In this document: positions 49,613 to 61,340 of the stretch, piece after piece
How the letters are laid out: every line of letters begins with the position of its first letter
Numbering within the stretch: position 1 is the first letter of the stretch
Origin: Dendrocalamus latiflorus
Taxonomy: Eukaryota > Streptophyta > Magnoliopsida > Poales > Poaceae
Direction: 5' to 3'
DNA length: 64,000 bases
Assembly: GCA_017311315.1 (NCBI GenBank)
Contig: CM029636.1
Location: 23,429,695-23,493,694, forward strand
Notes under the pieces: generated by a model
Told to the model about the DNA's origin: nothing
Seen by the model: only the letters and a program-made list of their open reading frames with translations
Database searches by the model: none
Translations under genes and position numbers: made by a program

Positions 49613-49620
49613 GAGAATGC

Positions 49621-51060
49621 CATTTTATAATAGAACCATCTGTGATATCCTTTTCCTATTATAACAGAACCCTCCTCATGCATTTCAGACCCTGTGTTCT
49701 CTCTGAATCCCCCCAAACCCTATCCCACACTGCTATCCATCCCCCTTCTCACGCCACCACCTCCCACGTCGGCGCCCACCTCCACCTCCACCCTTGCGCC
49801 TACCACCACCCCCCTGACTTCCTCCCCTCCCCTCTTCCCCTCTTCTCCACTGGCCGATGCAAGCACACATCCCCCACTGCGCCACTCGCTAACTCGGATG
49901 ATGAGGACGCTCAACTTCGCCAACTCCCTCGAGGAGCCCTGTGACGACTTCTACCATGGTGACCTCACTGCTAAGGGTGCTCTACCGCACCTCGTCGTCC
50001 AGAACTCTGTCTCCCACGGTCGCTCTCATGCCGATATCCAACTATCCATCATTCCATTCTTGGTGCTTACTGCTTAGCTCAAGTGGGGGTATTTTGGGTT
50101 GCATTGGTAGCAGGGGTTAGTTTGATCGCACCCTGAATGTTGGAGATCTTTGCTACATGAGAAATGTAGCAAAAATTTATAAGGATTGCATTGCATACCT
50201 GATTTGATTTATTCTAATGTGATCAGATTCTTAATATTACCATTTTAGTAGTGTATGTATGAAGAATAAACTGTAGAGCTTGGATAGGTTTGTTTAAATT
50301 TCACGAGTAAACTTGAGCTTATTGGATGCCAGGTGGTCGTGTGTTGGGTGAGGTGGAAGAATACCACATTTGTTGCATGTTCTTCTGCTGTAGTTTAACC
50401 ACCCCTGTAGTGATCTGCGTAGGTCATAACTCCTACTTGCTTGCTCTCACTTGGTCATTCTTCTATGTTGATAAACTAGTGGATAATCCTGGTTATATTT
50501 CGTGGTTTAGTCATAATTGCATTTGAGGCTAGGGTACACTTTGTAATGGAACACATCCTATAGAACTGCTAGCTAGATTCTATTTGAAATGGCATAAAGT
50601 AAGTCGTGTGAGGCTGCAGATTGGCATTTCTTTCTTTCTTTCTTTTTTGAAAGGCCCTATTGGCATTTCCATATTGGGCTGAGGATGTAGTTGCAGTGCA
50701 TTGTGTTGTTGTTTTGAGCTTTTCGAAAGCACCAAAATGATTGTCTCGTGATAGTGATGTGCACTTCCTTGCATAGTGATGAATTTGTGTACTATTAGAC
50801 TGTGATTCACTAATTCACAGATCCAATGGTAGAGCACAAGTTGTGGAGGTTGAGGTTGTGGGTTACATACTTTGTAGTCTCATTATCCATCTTAAAAATT
50901 ACTGTGATGTTTGAACATAGCCAGAGATGCTTGTGGTGTAAGGCTATTTATAGATCATGTGTTATCTAGATATCATAGGGGCTTCCTAAGAGTACGTAAC
51001 TATTACATGTTTCATTCATTTATTATTTCAAATTTTGCTTATTTATAAATGGTGTCATCT
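49621..51060 (+). other. Probable CACTA-derived sequence, no gene recognised
   Basis: Near 49635 it contains GAACCATCTGTGATATCC, a close match to the subterminal repeats of the CACTA element at 13305-15133. A Pro/Thr/Ser-rich open frame follows (49642-50077) without a known domain, then about 1 kb with nothing clear. It leads into a Ptta/En/Spm-type coding remnant. Confidence 0.4.
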
Positions 51061-51780
51061 TCGCTGAATGCGTCTAACGCTCTAATGACCGGGGCACCTA
51101 ATCATGGCAGAGGAATGTCAAAAAGGCCTGATAGCTGAATGACCATTATGGATGTCACTTTGGGAGGGGTCCCTATGCATTCCAAGAAAGCAGCGGCAAC
51201 ATTCTGGAGCACTTGCGGGGTAGTTGCAAGGGAACGGGTCTCCATCACCATACCAAGCTGGAAGTCTATGACAAGAGAAGAGCAAGAGCAGCTGTGGGAA
51301 GAAATTTCAAGGTCGTTCGAGATCCCAACAAAAGTTCAAGGACTTGTGCGATGGCATGTGTTCCTCGTGATGGGAAAAGTGTGAAAGACCTTCAAGAGTA
51401 CGCTTGTCATGGAATACGTGAACAAGGATCGGATGCCCTTCAAGAAGTATCCTTCCATGTCATCAGATACATGGGACACCTTTATGCAAATGAAGACGTC
51501 GGTCGAATTTCAAGAGCAAAGTGTGGCGCATAAGGCTCTCCAAGTACAAAACACTCACCCTACAGACTCAGCACTAGTAGGTACATGGATAAATTCCCAC
51601 AATAGAGGAGGCAAGACGAGGTCGCAATCTGGTCAGAGGCCTCCCCACCATTTGACGGGATCACGACGAGTGCGCCTGAAACTGGTTAAGAGCGAGGTCA
51701 TCAACCAAGTCTTTGGGTGCCATCTCTTTCAAAAACCCAGCAAACAAGGAAGTGTCTCAACTTCTGGTAAGATATGTTGA
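51061..51780 (+). pseudogene. CACTA (Ptta/En/Spm, Transposase_24-like) protein remnant
   Basis: The frame starting near 51061 reads ASNALMTGAPNHGRGMSKRP, stop, then TFWSTCGVVARERVSITIPS, REEQEQLWEEISRSFEIP, a stop after VMGKV, then KTFKSTLVMEYVNKDRMPFK, DTWDTFMQMKTSVEFQEQS and KALQVQNTHPT. This is the DNA-binding-like domain found in accessory proteins of plant En/Spm (CACTA) transposons. Two in-frame stops break it. Confidence 0.68.
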
Positions 51781-53264
51781 ATTTCCTAGTTGTTAATAAC
51801 TCTACAACTTTATATGGTCTAAAATAACATGACGGTCTCTTACAGCAAACATTGATTACCAAATCTTCCCAAGACTCCTTTGAAGCAGTCAGAGAGAGGG
51901 ATATACTATCCACAACCCTTAGAAACAAAGAGCACTTGGGTCGCACGTGAGGCCTTAGGGTTATGTACCTTCGAGGCAGGGATTCTAACACGACTCTGAG
52001 GCATATAGGAGTAGGAAGAGATCCAAGGCCGAGTGTGAGGAACGGTTGAAAGAGGAGATTCGTGCAGAATTTTGAGGATAGTTAGAATCATAGGAGGAAA
52101 TGCTGAATCAAGTCCTCAACCAGTCGTAAGTCGTCTCCATTATTTTGGGAGCCATTCACCCTCAACGTTAGAGTAGTTGCGCGTCCATGCTACTTTCTAA
52201 ACATAGCGATGTCTAATTACCTATTAACGATATCTAAGTAATGTAGATCTCTAGGATGCTACATAGATAGACCTGTTGGACGTCTTATCTAATTGTGTAT
52301 CATTATGTACAAGCCTACTCCGTGCAACCTCACACTCAAGCTTGTTGGCTCCATTCCCGTTGAGGTTGGGCGAGGGATGGTGTATCTATACCCGTTAGAG
52401 ATGCTGGTGCACGGTGCCTAGCTAGGAACTGGTTTTACGAAGGTCAAGGTAGACATGGTACATGACATTTTTAGGTCATCCCGCTGGAGAAGATGCCAAC
52501 CACACATTCGTCTAGTGGCCCAAGAGGGAGATCTCCCTGGACCCTTCTATGCTGGCATCTACCTAGTAGCCTGTGGCCTCTCTAATCTTCCCTTCGATGT
52601 CACCACTTGCACCTGATCAATAGCTTGCGGGGTCTTTGACCATCCCTTCGATGTCACCATGTGCAACTGATTTAGGCCAGCAGGTCACCATATCAGCTCC
52701 CATGAAGACCACAACAAGCATAGATCAACAGTGTGCCCAATCGTCTCCCGTGAAGAACACATACAAGCGTGGCAGCAAGACCAAATCGAAGAACATCAAG
52801 GCACCTCAAAAGCCCTGGACATTCTCGCTAGGAATGCTGTTGGTCTCGGATACGCTCTTACACAGCCTTGGAATGGGTTGCGTGAGTTTGTATGCATGGT
52901 ACATGCGAAAGACCAACAAGATAAGGACACAACACCCTTAATTCTAAAATGTGCGTTATAAAAAGAAATAGACAGAGTGCAAGCCCAAGAACTTAATAGT
53001 CGTGGCACGTACCACCTGATACGGCATATATATATATGCAAGATTGCATCGAAATGAAATCTTCTTCTGGGCTGGCATGTGTCGTGAAGAACATGTGCAC
53101 TGTGGATTGTCGACCATCCCTAACCTGAAAATGTATATGCTTTTTTGTTGTTCATATGTGTGCTTTTTTCTCCTGATTGTGACAATGTCTGCCTGCTCTA
53201 GACCATGCCGGCCAGCGGTAGTGGATCGACCGTATTGATGGGAGGGTCTCTTCTTTTCAACTTA
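51781..53264 (+). other. Continuation of CACTA debris, no clear gene
   Basis: Short frames such as 52636-52941 (plus) may be exon remains of the same protein, but show no motif I recognise. A short (TA)n tract lies at 53025-53036. No CACTA terminus was found. Confidence 0.35.
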
Positions 53265-54035
53265 AAAGTTATGGTTTTTTCAAAAAGGAAGTGTCTAGGT
53301 ATCACTTGAATGTTTTCTTTTTAATTATCATCTAAATTTGTAACCCTTGGATTAGAGATCAAGAGACCCTTGTTTTTTAAGGGAGGAAATTTTTTTTAAG
53401 GGGGAGGGGTAGAATTTAAGGGGGAGAGGGGAGAATTTATAGCCATTAGATCTCTAATCCAACAGTTCTAAATCTGGATGATAGTTAGGAAGAAAATATA
53501 CGGATGATGTTAAACAAAACCCTGAAAAAAATTTCCTCCTTAAAAAACAAGGGTATCTTAATCTCTAAGCAAATGTCACAAATTTGGATGATAATTAGAA
53601 AGAAAACATCCAGGTGATACCTAGACACTCCCTTTTTTTAAGGGGAGGGTAGAATTTAAGGGGGAGAGGGGAGAATTTATGGCCATTGGATTTCTAATAC
53701 AATAGTTCTAAAGCTGAATGATAGTTAGGAAGAAGACATCCAGATGATGTTAAACAAAAATAAAGTCGTATTAGAAATAAAGTCGTCACCTACGGCAAGA
53801 AAAAAAATCCACCTATAGCGTGGATACTATACCAAAGCTTACTTCGGTGGATCCACTAGTGGAAAAGGCCAAGACGCGGCCGTGACTTCCAGCTCCGCTG
53901 AAAACCGGCCGGACGTAGCCTCTATATTTCCATAATCCAAGGTCTCTTGATCTGTAATCTAAGGTTATAAATTTGAATAATAATTAAAAAAAATATTTAA
54001 ATGATACCTAGACACTCCCTAAAAGGGAGTGATAT
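53265..54035. mobile_element. Cluster of GGAGTGTCTAGGTATCA MITE-like units
   Basis: Block A (GTGTCTAGGTATCAC..) lies in plus orientation at about 53278-53390 and in minus orientation at 53527-53628 and 53930-54020. Block B (AGAATTTAAGGGGGAGAGGG..) occurs twice in the same direction (53398-53515, 53640-53755). The first A/minus-A pair forms a fold-back unit of about 350 bp ending in AGTGTCTAGGTATCA / TGATACCTAGACACT. Inner parts recur inverted at 57360-57625, downstream of the receptor kinase. Confidence 0.65.
53527..53907 (+). repeat. Left arm of the long inverted repeat around the receptor kinase
   Basis: Colinear with the reverse complement of 57142-57625. The inner ~138 bp (53770-53907), with AGCGTGGATACTATA, GCTTACTTCGGTG, CCACTAGTGGAAA and AAGACGCGGCCGTGACTTCC, is about 90 percent identical. 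The outer ~235 bp is roughly 85 percent identical. Confidence 0.85.
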
Positions 54036-54352
54036 TCCTTATGATTGTTGGAAAAGCAGAGGCGTATACGTACACGCATTTAAACCTTCAATGGAAATGC
54101 TACGCTGCCCATTAACGACCGGCTTCGTTAAAGTAGTCCAAGTCAATGCTGCCCTGGACCAGGCGAGTTTTTACCATCTTTTCTTTGAAGGATACCTAGA
54201 GATGCCACGACTTTCTAAAGATAGCAAAAAGCTGTGTATACCAGGCCATCAACATCTGTAATCTGTACCCAACAACGACAACCAAATACTCCAAAAGGCC
54301 AAGCTCCCTTCCAGTCCCAAGCAGCCCAGGCTATTCCTCCAAGCTCCCATCC

Positions 54353-56745
54353 ATGGCTCGCTTTTTCTTCTTCCTCCTCTTCAGCCAAATCCTTGTCTGC
54401 ACAGCCGTTGACACCATTAACTCCACCACACCGTTGTCCGGGATGCAGAAGATTGTGTCCAAGGGCAACAAGTTCACCTTGGGCTTCTACTCCCCGTCAC
54501 AAGGTAACACCACCTCTTCCAGCTCCAGCAACTACTACATAGCCATATGGTACAGCAACATACGGCAGGTGACGACTGTGTGGACGGCAAACAGCAACAT
54601 GCTAGTGTCTGACCCGACCACTGCCTCCTTGGCCATCGGCAGCGATGGCAACCTTGTTCTCCTTGATCAATCCAATAACCGGCAGCTATGGTCGACCAAC
54701 GTAAGCATAGCCTCCAACTCCGCCATCGCCACCATCAGGGACAACGGTAGCCTCGACCTCACTGATGCCTCCAATTCATCGATAGTTTATTGGCAAAGCG
54801 TAGATCATCCAACAAACACCTGGCTTCCGGGGGGCAAGCTTGGGCTGAATAAAACCACTGGTGTAAGCCAGAGGCTTGTTGCATGGAAGAACAGCGCGAA
54901 CCCGTCCCCCGGGTTGTTCTCACTGGAGCTGGACCCAAACGGTACAAAACAGTACTTCATCCAGTGGAACAATTCCGTAAGTTATTGGACCAGTGGCCCT
55001 TGGAACGGCAAAACATTTAGCCTTGTGCCTGAGATGGCCGGTTACTATTACCACTTCCATTTCGTCAACAGTGGTAGCGAGAGCTACTTCATCTACTCGA
55101 TGACAGACGGTTCAGTCATCTCACGGATTATCATTGACGTGAATGGGCAGATCAAGCTGTTGACATGGGTGGAGTCCGCACAGGAGTGGGTTCTGACCTG
55201 GTCCCAGCCGCGGACACAGTGTGAGGTGTATGCTCCCTGTGGTGCATATGGCATCTGCAACCTCAACGTCTTGCCGTTCTGCAACTGCATCAAGGGGTTT
55301 AGCCAGAAGGTTCAGAGTGACTGGGATCATGGAGAGTACAGTGGTGGGTGCAAGAGGAATGTACCATTGCAGTGCCAGACCAACTTGAGCTCTGTACAGA
55401 CTCAGCTTGATAAATTCTATACCATGGCAGGTGTGAGGTTACCCGATAATGGTCAGAGTGCAGTTGCCACGAGTTCTCAAGACTGTCAGGTGGCTTGTCT
55501 GAACAATTGCTCCTGTAATGCTTATACTTACAATAGTAGTGGCTGCTTCGTTTGGCATGGGGACCTCGTTAACCTCCAAGAACAATACACTGGAATTGGG
55601 GGAGGCACACTCTTCCTCAGGCTTGCAGCGTCCGAGCTACCAGACTCTAAAAAGAGCAAGAAGGTGATCGTTGGTGCAGCTGTTCGTGGAGTTGGTGGTG
55701 GAGTTGCTGCAGCTTTGATAATCCTTGCTATCGTATTCTTCATCCTACTTCAGAAATGCAGCCGAGACAGGACTCTTTGGATATCCAAGACTACTGGGGG
55801 AACACTGATCTCCTTCCAATACAGTGATCTGAAACATGTCACCAAGAACTTTGCAGAGAAGTTGGGGGGAGGTGCGTTTGGCTCGGTGTTCAAAGGGCGA
55901 CTGCCAGATTCAACATTCATTGCTGTGAAGAGGCTGGAAAGTTTTAACCAGGGGGAGAAGCAATTTCGTGCTGAGGTGAGCACAATCGGTATGATCAGTC
56001 ATGTCAATTTGGTGCGCCTGCTTGGATTCTGCGCAGAGAAGACTAGGAGGCTTCTTGTCTATGAGTACATGCAAGGTGGTTCTTTGGACTTCCATCTGTT
56101 CAGAAAAGGAACCACATTTCTTGGCTGGAACACAAGGTATAAGATTGCATTAGGTGTCGCAAAAGGGCTAGCGTACCTCCATGAGGAGTGCAGAGAATGC
56201 ATTATCCATTGTGACCTCAAGCCAGAGAACATACTCCTTGATGCAAACTTCCATGCAAAGGTCGCAGATTTTGGCATGGCTAAGCTTCTTAGTCATGATT
56301 TCAGCTCTGTCTTGACAACAATGAGAGGTACAATTGGGTACCTTGCACCTGAGTGGCTCTCGGGTTTGCCAATCACACCCAAAATAGACGTCTATAGCTA
56401 TGGCATGATGCTTTTTGAGCTGATATCTGGAAGGAGGAACTTAGCCCAATCGAAGACTCTGAACTTGGAAGCAAGGCTTTCCTTCCATGTTGGGCAGCAG
56501 TGCAGGTGATCGATGGCAATGAACAGATCATTTTGGACCCAATGTTAGAAGGAACCGCTAATAGGAAAGAACTGATGAGGATCTCTAGGTTAGCATGTTG
56601 GTGCATCCAAGACTTTGAGGAACATCGGCCATCCATGGGGCTTGTGGTGAAGATAATGGAGGGGTCCCTCGATGTGAACGTGCCACCGCTTCCAAGATCC
56701 ATTAATTCAACGTCAGATGGAGGGCAAGGGTTCATGTCCATCTGA
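54353..56745 (+). CDS. G-type lectin S-receptor-like Ser/Thr kinase, frameshifted near the end
   Basis: Intronless, from ATG 54353. The first 718 codons show a signal peptide (MARFFFFLLFSQILVCTA), a B-type lectin domain (about 29-165, with YWQSVDHPTNTWLPG), an S-locus glycoprotein region (200-310, SGPWNGK, CEVYAPCGAYGICN), a PAN/apple domain (340-424, CLNNCSCNAYTY), a transmembrane helix (451-467) and a kinase domain from 503: LGGGAFGSV, AVKRL (Lys526), HCDLKPEN, DFG (639-641), APE. His-Cys-Asp in place of His-Arg-Asp makes it a non-RD kinase, as in many immune or surface receptors. At about 56475 the frame shifts, so the first frame ends at 56509 (FHVGQQCR). The true end (PCWAAVQVIDGNEQ..LACWCIQDFEEHRPSMG..VPPLPRS) continues in the next frame to 56745. 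A short acidic loop before it also appears deleted. Probably a recent pseudogene or a truncated product. Likely role if active: plasma-membrane receptor in defence or development. Confidence 0.88.
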
Positions 56746-57141
56746 CTAATTATGAAGAGTATGATCCAAGGGAAATTTCCTGAAGTGTTAGAAAGAAGCT
56801 GAAATTTCCTGAATTTTGTCCCTCCAGAGCACACCAACATAAAATTGTGTTGTTGCTTGGCAGATACTGCATGGTATTGGCAATTCAGCTCCGACATCAA
56901 ATGACTGCTAACAACTCGTAGTCAGATGATTTTAGCCAAACCTGGGACGCAATCGGCTGCGTCTTGCTTTCACACCGATGGAGACCCATCAACTCGTCTT
57001 GCTTTGTCCATTGGTAGTGAAACGACGCGCGGCTTGTTTTTTCACCTTTGTTTTCTTCTTCCATCTCGTGTTTTTTTGTTGGATTACGTACTGGATGTCA
57101 CTTTTCGATGACGAAAATTGGGGCCGTGCACTCCACGGTGA
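56746..57141 (+). other. Receptor-kinase 3' flank
   Basis: Presumed 3'UTR and spacer before the right inverted-repeat arm. No gene or clear poly(A) signal stands out. Confidence 0.45.
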
Positions 57142-57625
57142 CTACGGAGCTTGCGGAAGTCACGGCCGCGTCTTGGTCCTTTCCACTAGTGGATTCACCG
57201 AAGTAAGCTTTGATATAGTATCCACGCTATAGGTGGATTTTTTTATTGCCGTGGGTGACGACTTTATTCCTAATACTTGTATAAATAAATTGAATATCGA
57301 TAAATGAATAAATTATTTTAGAAAAACTATCTCAATAACCGTTTCGAAAAGATTGTAACAAAAAAGGTTTTATGTTTTTGGATTTTGTTTAACATCATCC
57401 GGATGTTTTCTTCCTAACTATCATTCAGATTTAGAACTGTTGGATTAGAGATCTAATGGCCATAAATTCTCCCCTCTCCTCCTTAAATTCTACCCCTTCC
57501 CCTTGAAAAAAAGGAGTGTCTAGGTATCATCCGGATGTTTTCTTTCTAATTATCATCTAAATTTGTGACACTTGAATTAGAGATCAAAAGATACTTATTT
57601 TTTAAGAGAGGAGATTTTTTTTAAG
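57142..57625 (-). repeat. Right arm of the long inverted repeat around the receptor kinase
   Basis: Inverted match of 53527-53907. It differs by a ~90-bp AT-rich insertion (about 57279-57370) between the conserved inner block and block B. Block A (GGAGTGTCTAGGTATCATCC, from 57511) lies at its outer end. Confidence 0.85.
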
Positions 57626-57845
57626 AGGGAGGGGATAGGAATATAACCTTATAACGGGAGCACAGAGACGAAGTAGTTGACCAGTCCAAATTCGAGGGCC
57701 AATCTGGTAATACAGAGCCCAAATTTGGGGCAATGACTTGTTGAAGACGAAGAGAATGGCTAAAGTTTGACGACGAACAGACTAATCCAAATCAGCCTTA
57801 ATTCTAAGCATGTTTTTAGGGAGTGTTCTGTCCTGTGCTGCTCAA
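57626..57845. other. Short spacer
   Basis: Nothing recognised between the inverted-repeat arm and the small LTR. Confidence 0.4.
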
Positions 57846-58091
57846 TGTTCATTCATTCAAGAGCCGTTCTGGTAAGATATGTGTTGTGGTTACCGACCAA
57901 ACAGAGAGAGAGATAGTAGTATGGTAGTGGAGAGTTAGATGAGCAATGCTTGGGGTTTTCCCCATGGCCTGGATGGCTTATATATTCACATGTGGAGCAT
58001 TTTACAGTTATAACCTTACACCCAAATATCCCTCTCAAGGGCAGTTATGTCATTATATATGTCCCATTTTAGGCTTTACAACCTCCTAACA
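57846..58091 (-). mobile_element. Possible small solo LTR (Copia-like)
   Basis: On the minus strand the 246-bp stretch runs from TGTTAGGAGGTTGTAAAG to GAATGAATGAACA (TG..CA ends). It has a TATA-like GAATATATAAGCC about 100 bp in, followed by a leader-like CT-rich part. No 5-bp target duplication is visible (CTCAA versus GGCCG), so either the site has drifted or the limits are wrong. Confidence 0.45.
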
Positions 58092-58393
58092 GGCCGGTTG
58101 GGCTTAGGTGGGTGCCACCCCTATAACAGGAGCCTCTTATGGTGAAGGGCTTCACGGGCCGAAGCCTGTTGCCAAGTCCTTTGGCCCCCCTCCGTCCCTG
58201 CGGCCTGTGACCTCCGTTCCTGCGGCCTGCGGGATTGGCGTGTCGTGCGTCGTTAGGTGGTCACGACTGCGGTCGTGCGTGTGGGCAGCCGCGCCACCTC
58301 GGCTTCCACCGGTTACGCTTCTCAATCGTAGGGGAGGCGAGCGGTTCGTCTTCTGCCGGTTGCGCTTACCGGCAGTGTGGGAGGTGAAGGGGC

Positions 58394-58401
58394 TTTATAT
58401 A
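58394..58401 (+). promoter_or_regulatory. TATA-like box upstream of the gypsy-type domain gene
   Basis: TTTATATA in GGGGCTTTATATACTCC, about 130 bp before the ATG at 58528, in an otherwise GC-rich stretch. Confidence 0.45.
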
Positions 58402-58527
58402 CTCCTTTTTGGCATCGCGCCAGCATTCTGCTTCGTATACGTTCTGCTCCCTTGCTCTTTTGCACACTGTGCTCTCGCCCCCTTTGCTGTCGCGCCGTAC
58501 TCGTCGCCGTCTAGCTCCCGGAGGACA

Positions 58528-61340
58528 ATGGCCCGTGGTGAAGAACGTGCTCACCGGACCGGTGATGACGCTTCATCCCGGTGATCGTCGTCAATCGAGG
58601 TGGAATATGTGCTGGAGGTGCGTGAGCTATCGCTGATGGACAAGCGGTGGGTGGCGACAGAGAAGGTGGAGGGTCCTTGCTCCTGCGTCTTGGGCCCGAC
58701 TCTCACGACAAAGGAGACGATCCGAAACTCTGTTGCATGAGGGGAAGCTGTCGGACCGCCGCGAGGTGTGCCAACCAGCCAGCAATGAGACGAAGCCACA
58801 CCCGGAAAAGTCGGAGGCGATCGTCTTTGTCGCTTATTTTGAAGCCGGTCTTCGAATCCCGGCGGCCATGATCGTCGGCGATGTCTTGCGGACCTTCGGG
58901 CTAGAGTTGGCGCAGTTGATTCCGAATGCGATAGCCCGGCTTGCCGTCTATAGCTGGGCGCTGCGTACAGAGGCGTGCTGGCCTAGCGCCTCGCTGTTCG
59001 CGTTCCTCCATGACACGGTGCCAGCCGAGGAAACTGGAAGGGGGACGTTTTCCAACTTTGACAGCGTCAACTTCGTCCTGTGGTCGTAGTGCGGGAAGAT
59101 TTTCCCTGCCAACTCGACCCGGACGAAGTGGGAACTGAACTGGATGAAATGGTGGTTCTACCACCACGTGGCGAGCGGCAGCGGCCTCGAGTGCACAGGC
59201 CGGCCGGTGTCACTCAACACCTCACCAAGCACGCCGATCGATGACGAGGACAAGCTGAGAGCGCGGAGGCTTGTGGGGATCACCGCCCGCTTCAACATGC
59301 GTGACCTCGCCGAGGAGTTTGTCATGTACGGTGTGACACCACTTGCCGACGGGTAACGAGTCCAGCCTGGAGGCCTCCGGCGCGACGATGTTCGGCCGTC
59401 CGTGTCCTCGTTGCCGAGGCCTTCCAACCCTTGTAAGTCTTCACCCTCGACTCTGCTTCACCTTGCTTGTAGGGTTTCTCTTGGGGGACGCGAAGCGTGC
59501 GGTGGCCGTATTCTTTGGGCCGTATGCCGCCAAGGAGCACAGCCTGCGCAAAGCCGCGACTGCGGAGGCAAAGCTAGGGTGGATAAACTGGGTGTGCGAA
59601 GCTCTGGGCATTCACATGCCAGAGCGCGCCACTCCGGCCCCGAGTCGGCCTCGCCGTCGTGACGGCGACGGCAAGGGGAAGGGGTCGCCTTCTCAACGAA
59701 GGGCCCGATCCCTCGCGGCCGTATCTAGCCCAGCGGCCGCCGCTCCTGTCAAGTCCGCCAGAGCCGAGGATGGGGCGGCCGCCGCCTCTGACTCGGCAAA
59801 GTATGCCGATTCGGACTTTGAGGCCGGGGCGGAGGGGGTGGTTGCATTTGAGGAGTCCCTGGGTGGTATAAGGGGCCAGGGGCCGGCGCGGACGACCAGG
59901 AGGGCGAAGCATCCTCGCATGCGCCAGTTGCCGAGGTAGAGGGATCCTTGCCCCAGTCTCCAAAAGCAAAACGGCCGCGTACACGGTCGCCCTCGCATCC
60001 GAAGAGAGGGTTCGCTGTGACGATCGGGGTCAGGAGCCTGTTGGAGTCCAATTCCGACACAGAGGCCCCCCGGCCCGGGGAGCCGGCTTCTTCAGGGAGT
60101 GCTTGTATTCCTGTGGTTCCCTTTGAGGCTGAGGGAACACCCCAACGAAGCCCGCCGATTGGTGCCGAAGGTAAGCTTGATTCCCTTTGTACAATCTTGC
60201 AGGGCTTCCGTAAAGCCGTAACTAGTACCTTCTCGTATTGGCAGGGGTACGGTCCCCCGGCCATGGACAATCTCCAAGGGGCGGGGACGCCCCGTTGGTG
60301 ACATCGACAACCGGCGCACTCGGAATTGTTAGCGCGGAGGCCACGGGACCGAGCTTGACGGACTTCGTCCCTCGGCCGGAGGTGCTGCGGGCATGGCGAG
60401 GGGCCGCGGACAGTGCGGTCACTAACTTGGATTGTCAGGCGCTACTGACGTGCGGGTCGAAGCTTCTGGGAGGCGCGCTAGAGGCCTCAGAGATGAGGGT
60501 TAGTACTCGACTTTTGATGGTGTGTGCCGTTATTTAGGAATTTGCTAACATCTACGTTGTGCAGACCCTCGCCCTTGGTCGGGCGCTGCAAGCGGCTCAC
60601 GCCCGTGAGCGGCAGGTGCTCGAAGACCGGCTGCAGGTTACCAAAGAGGCCCTGCGCATAGCCGGGGGGCCCACTCTGTCCAGGACGATCGCATCCGGCT
60701 CCTAGAGACGAAGCGTGCGAAGGCGATTTCGAACGCTCAGGCGCTCGCGGCGGAGGCACAACAAGCGGCCGCTGAGGAACGTGATGGCTTGCTCCAGCAA
60801 ATCGCCACGCTGGAGGAGGAAAAGGGCCGTCTCACTACGTCTCTTGGGGAGAGGGATCGGGCCCTAGGAGATGCCTCGGTGGCTGCATGGGACGCCATGC
60901 TGGCTCTGGAAAGTGCCCTTGAAGACCTCTCCGCCGAGCTGCCGCCTCGCTCCTTTGGTCCCGAAGAGCTATTGCGGGCGCTTCGTTGAATCAGGGTGGC
61001 TTCCAACCTCGTTCTCAGCGTCGCCAAATCCTTTGGCAACCATTGTTCCTTCGTGACCACGCGCCTAGCCTTTGCGCTGCTTCAGCACCGAGGCTGCCGG
61101 CATGTCGATGGGTTGGCTGACCCCCAGCTGGAGATGCCCGCCAAAGCAGGGGTGATGTCAAGCGCCGTGCGCGCCGTTCGTCCCGCCGTTCAGGTCTTCC
61201 ATGAACGAATCTGGGACTACATCGGGGAGGCCGTGGCGAAAGTGGAGCTACGATGGACCCTGCATGGCGAGGGGAACTTCGACCGATGGCTTGACGAAGT
61301 TCCACGACCGACGAAGGCGGTGCCGCTGCCTCGGGGCATG
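58528..61340 (+). pseudogene. 'Putative gypsy-type transposon' domain protein (PF04195-like), decayed
   Basis: Starts MARGEERAHRTGDDASSR, then breaks. From about 58800 it reads VFVAYFEAGLRIPAAMIVGD, FGLELAQLIPNAIARLAVYS and, after a stop at 59087, WWFYHHVASGSGL, the pattern of the PF04195-type N-terminal domain common in plant non-autonomous LTR elements. A basic, Ser/Pro-rich linker follows (59600-60170). Then come probable coiled coils (LQQIATLEEEKGRLTTSLGE, 60790-60850) and a C-terminal part with FHERIWDYIGEAVAKVELRW. Frame changes at intron-like places (GTAAG near 59431, AG before 60564) mean some breaks may be introns, but several stops are not. An AATAAA lies at 61443-61448. I found no LTR pair, primer site or pol. 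Confidence 0.58.

Larger units (their letters stand above)
46755..49620 (-). mobile_element. Fragment of a second SIRE-like element (3' internal region)
   Basis: AT-rich, non-coding. Near 47010 it carries CCCCCTTTTTTGGTGATTGA and near 47288 CTCCCCCTTTTGGCATTAAT, both like the post-pol region of SIRE-type elements (compare 37040 in the full element). It carries a 29-bp tandem duplication and the GATACCACTTGT array. No LTR end or target duplication was found, so its limits are approximate. Confidence 0.5.

Noticed and set aside
49642..50077. Pro/Thr-rich frames in two phases
   Set aside because: Driven by CCACC/CTCC composition; overlapping frames are equally open and no domain is recognised.
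53854..57191. CACTA element with ends CACTAGTGGAAA around the receptor kinase
   Set aside because: The inverted similarity continues outside these ends, and the three flanking bases (ATC, GAT) are not a direct duplication.
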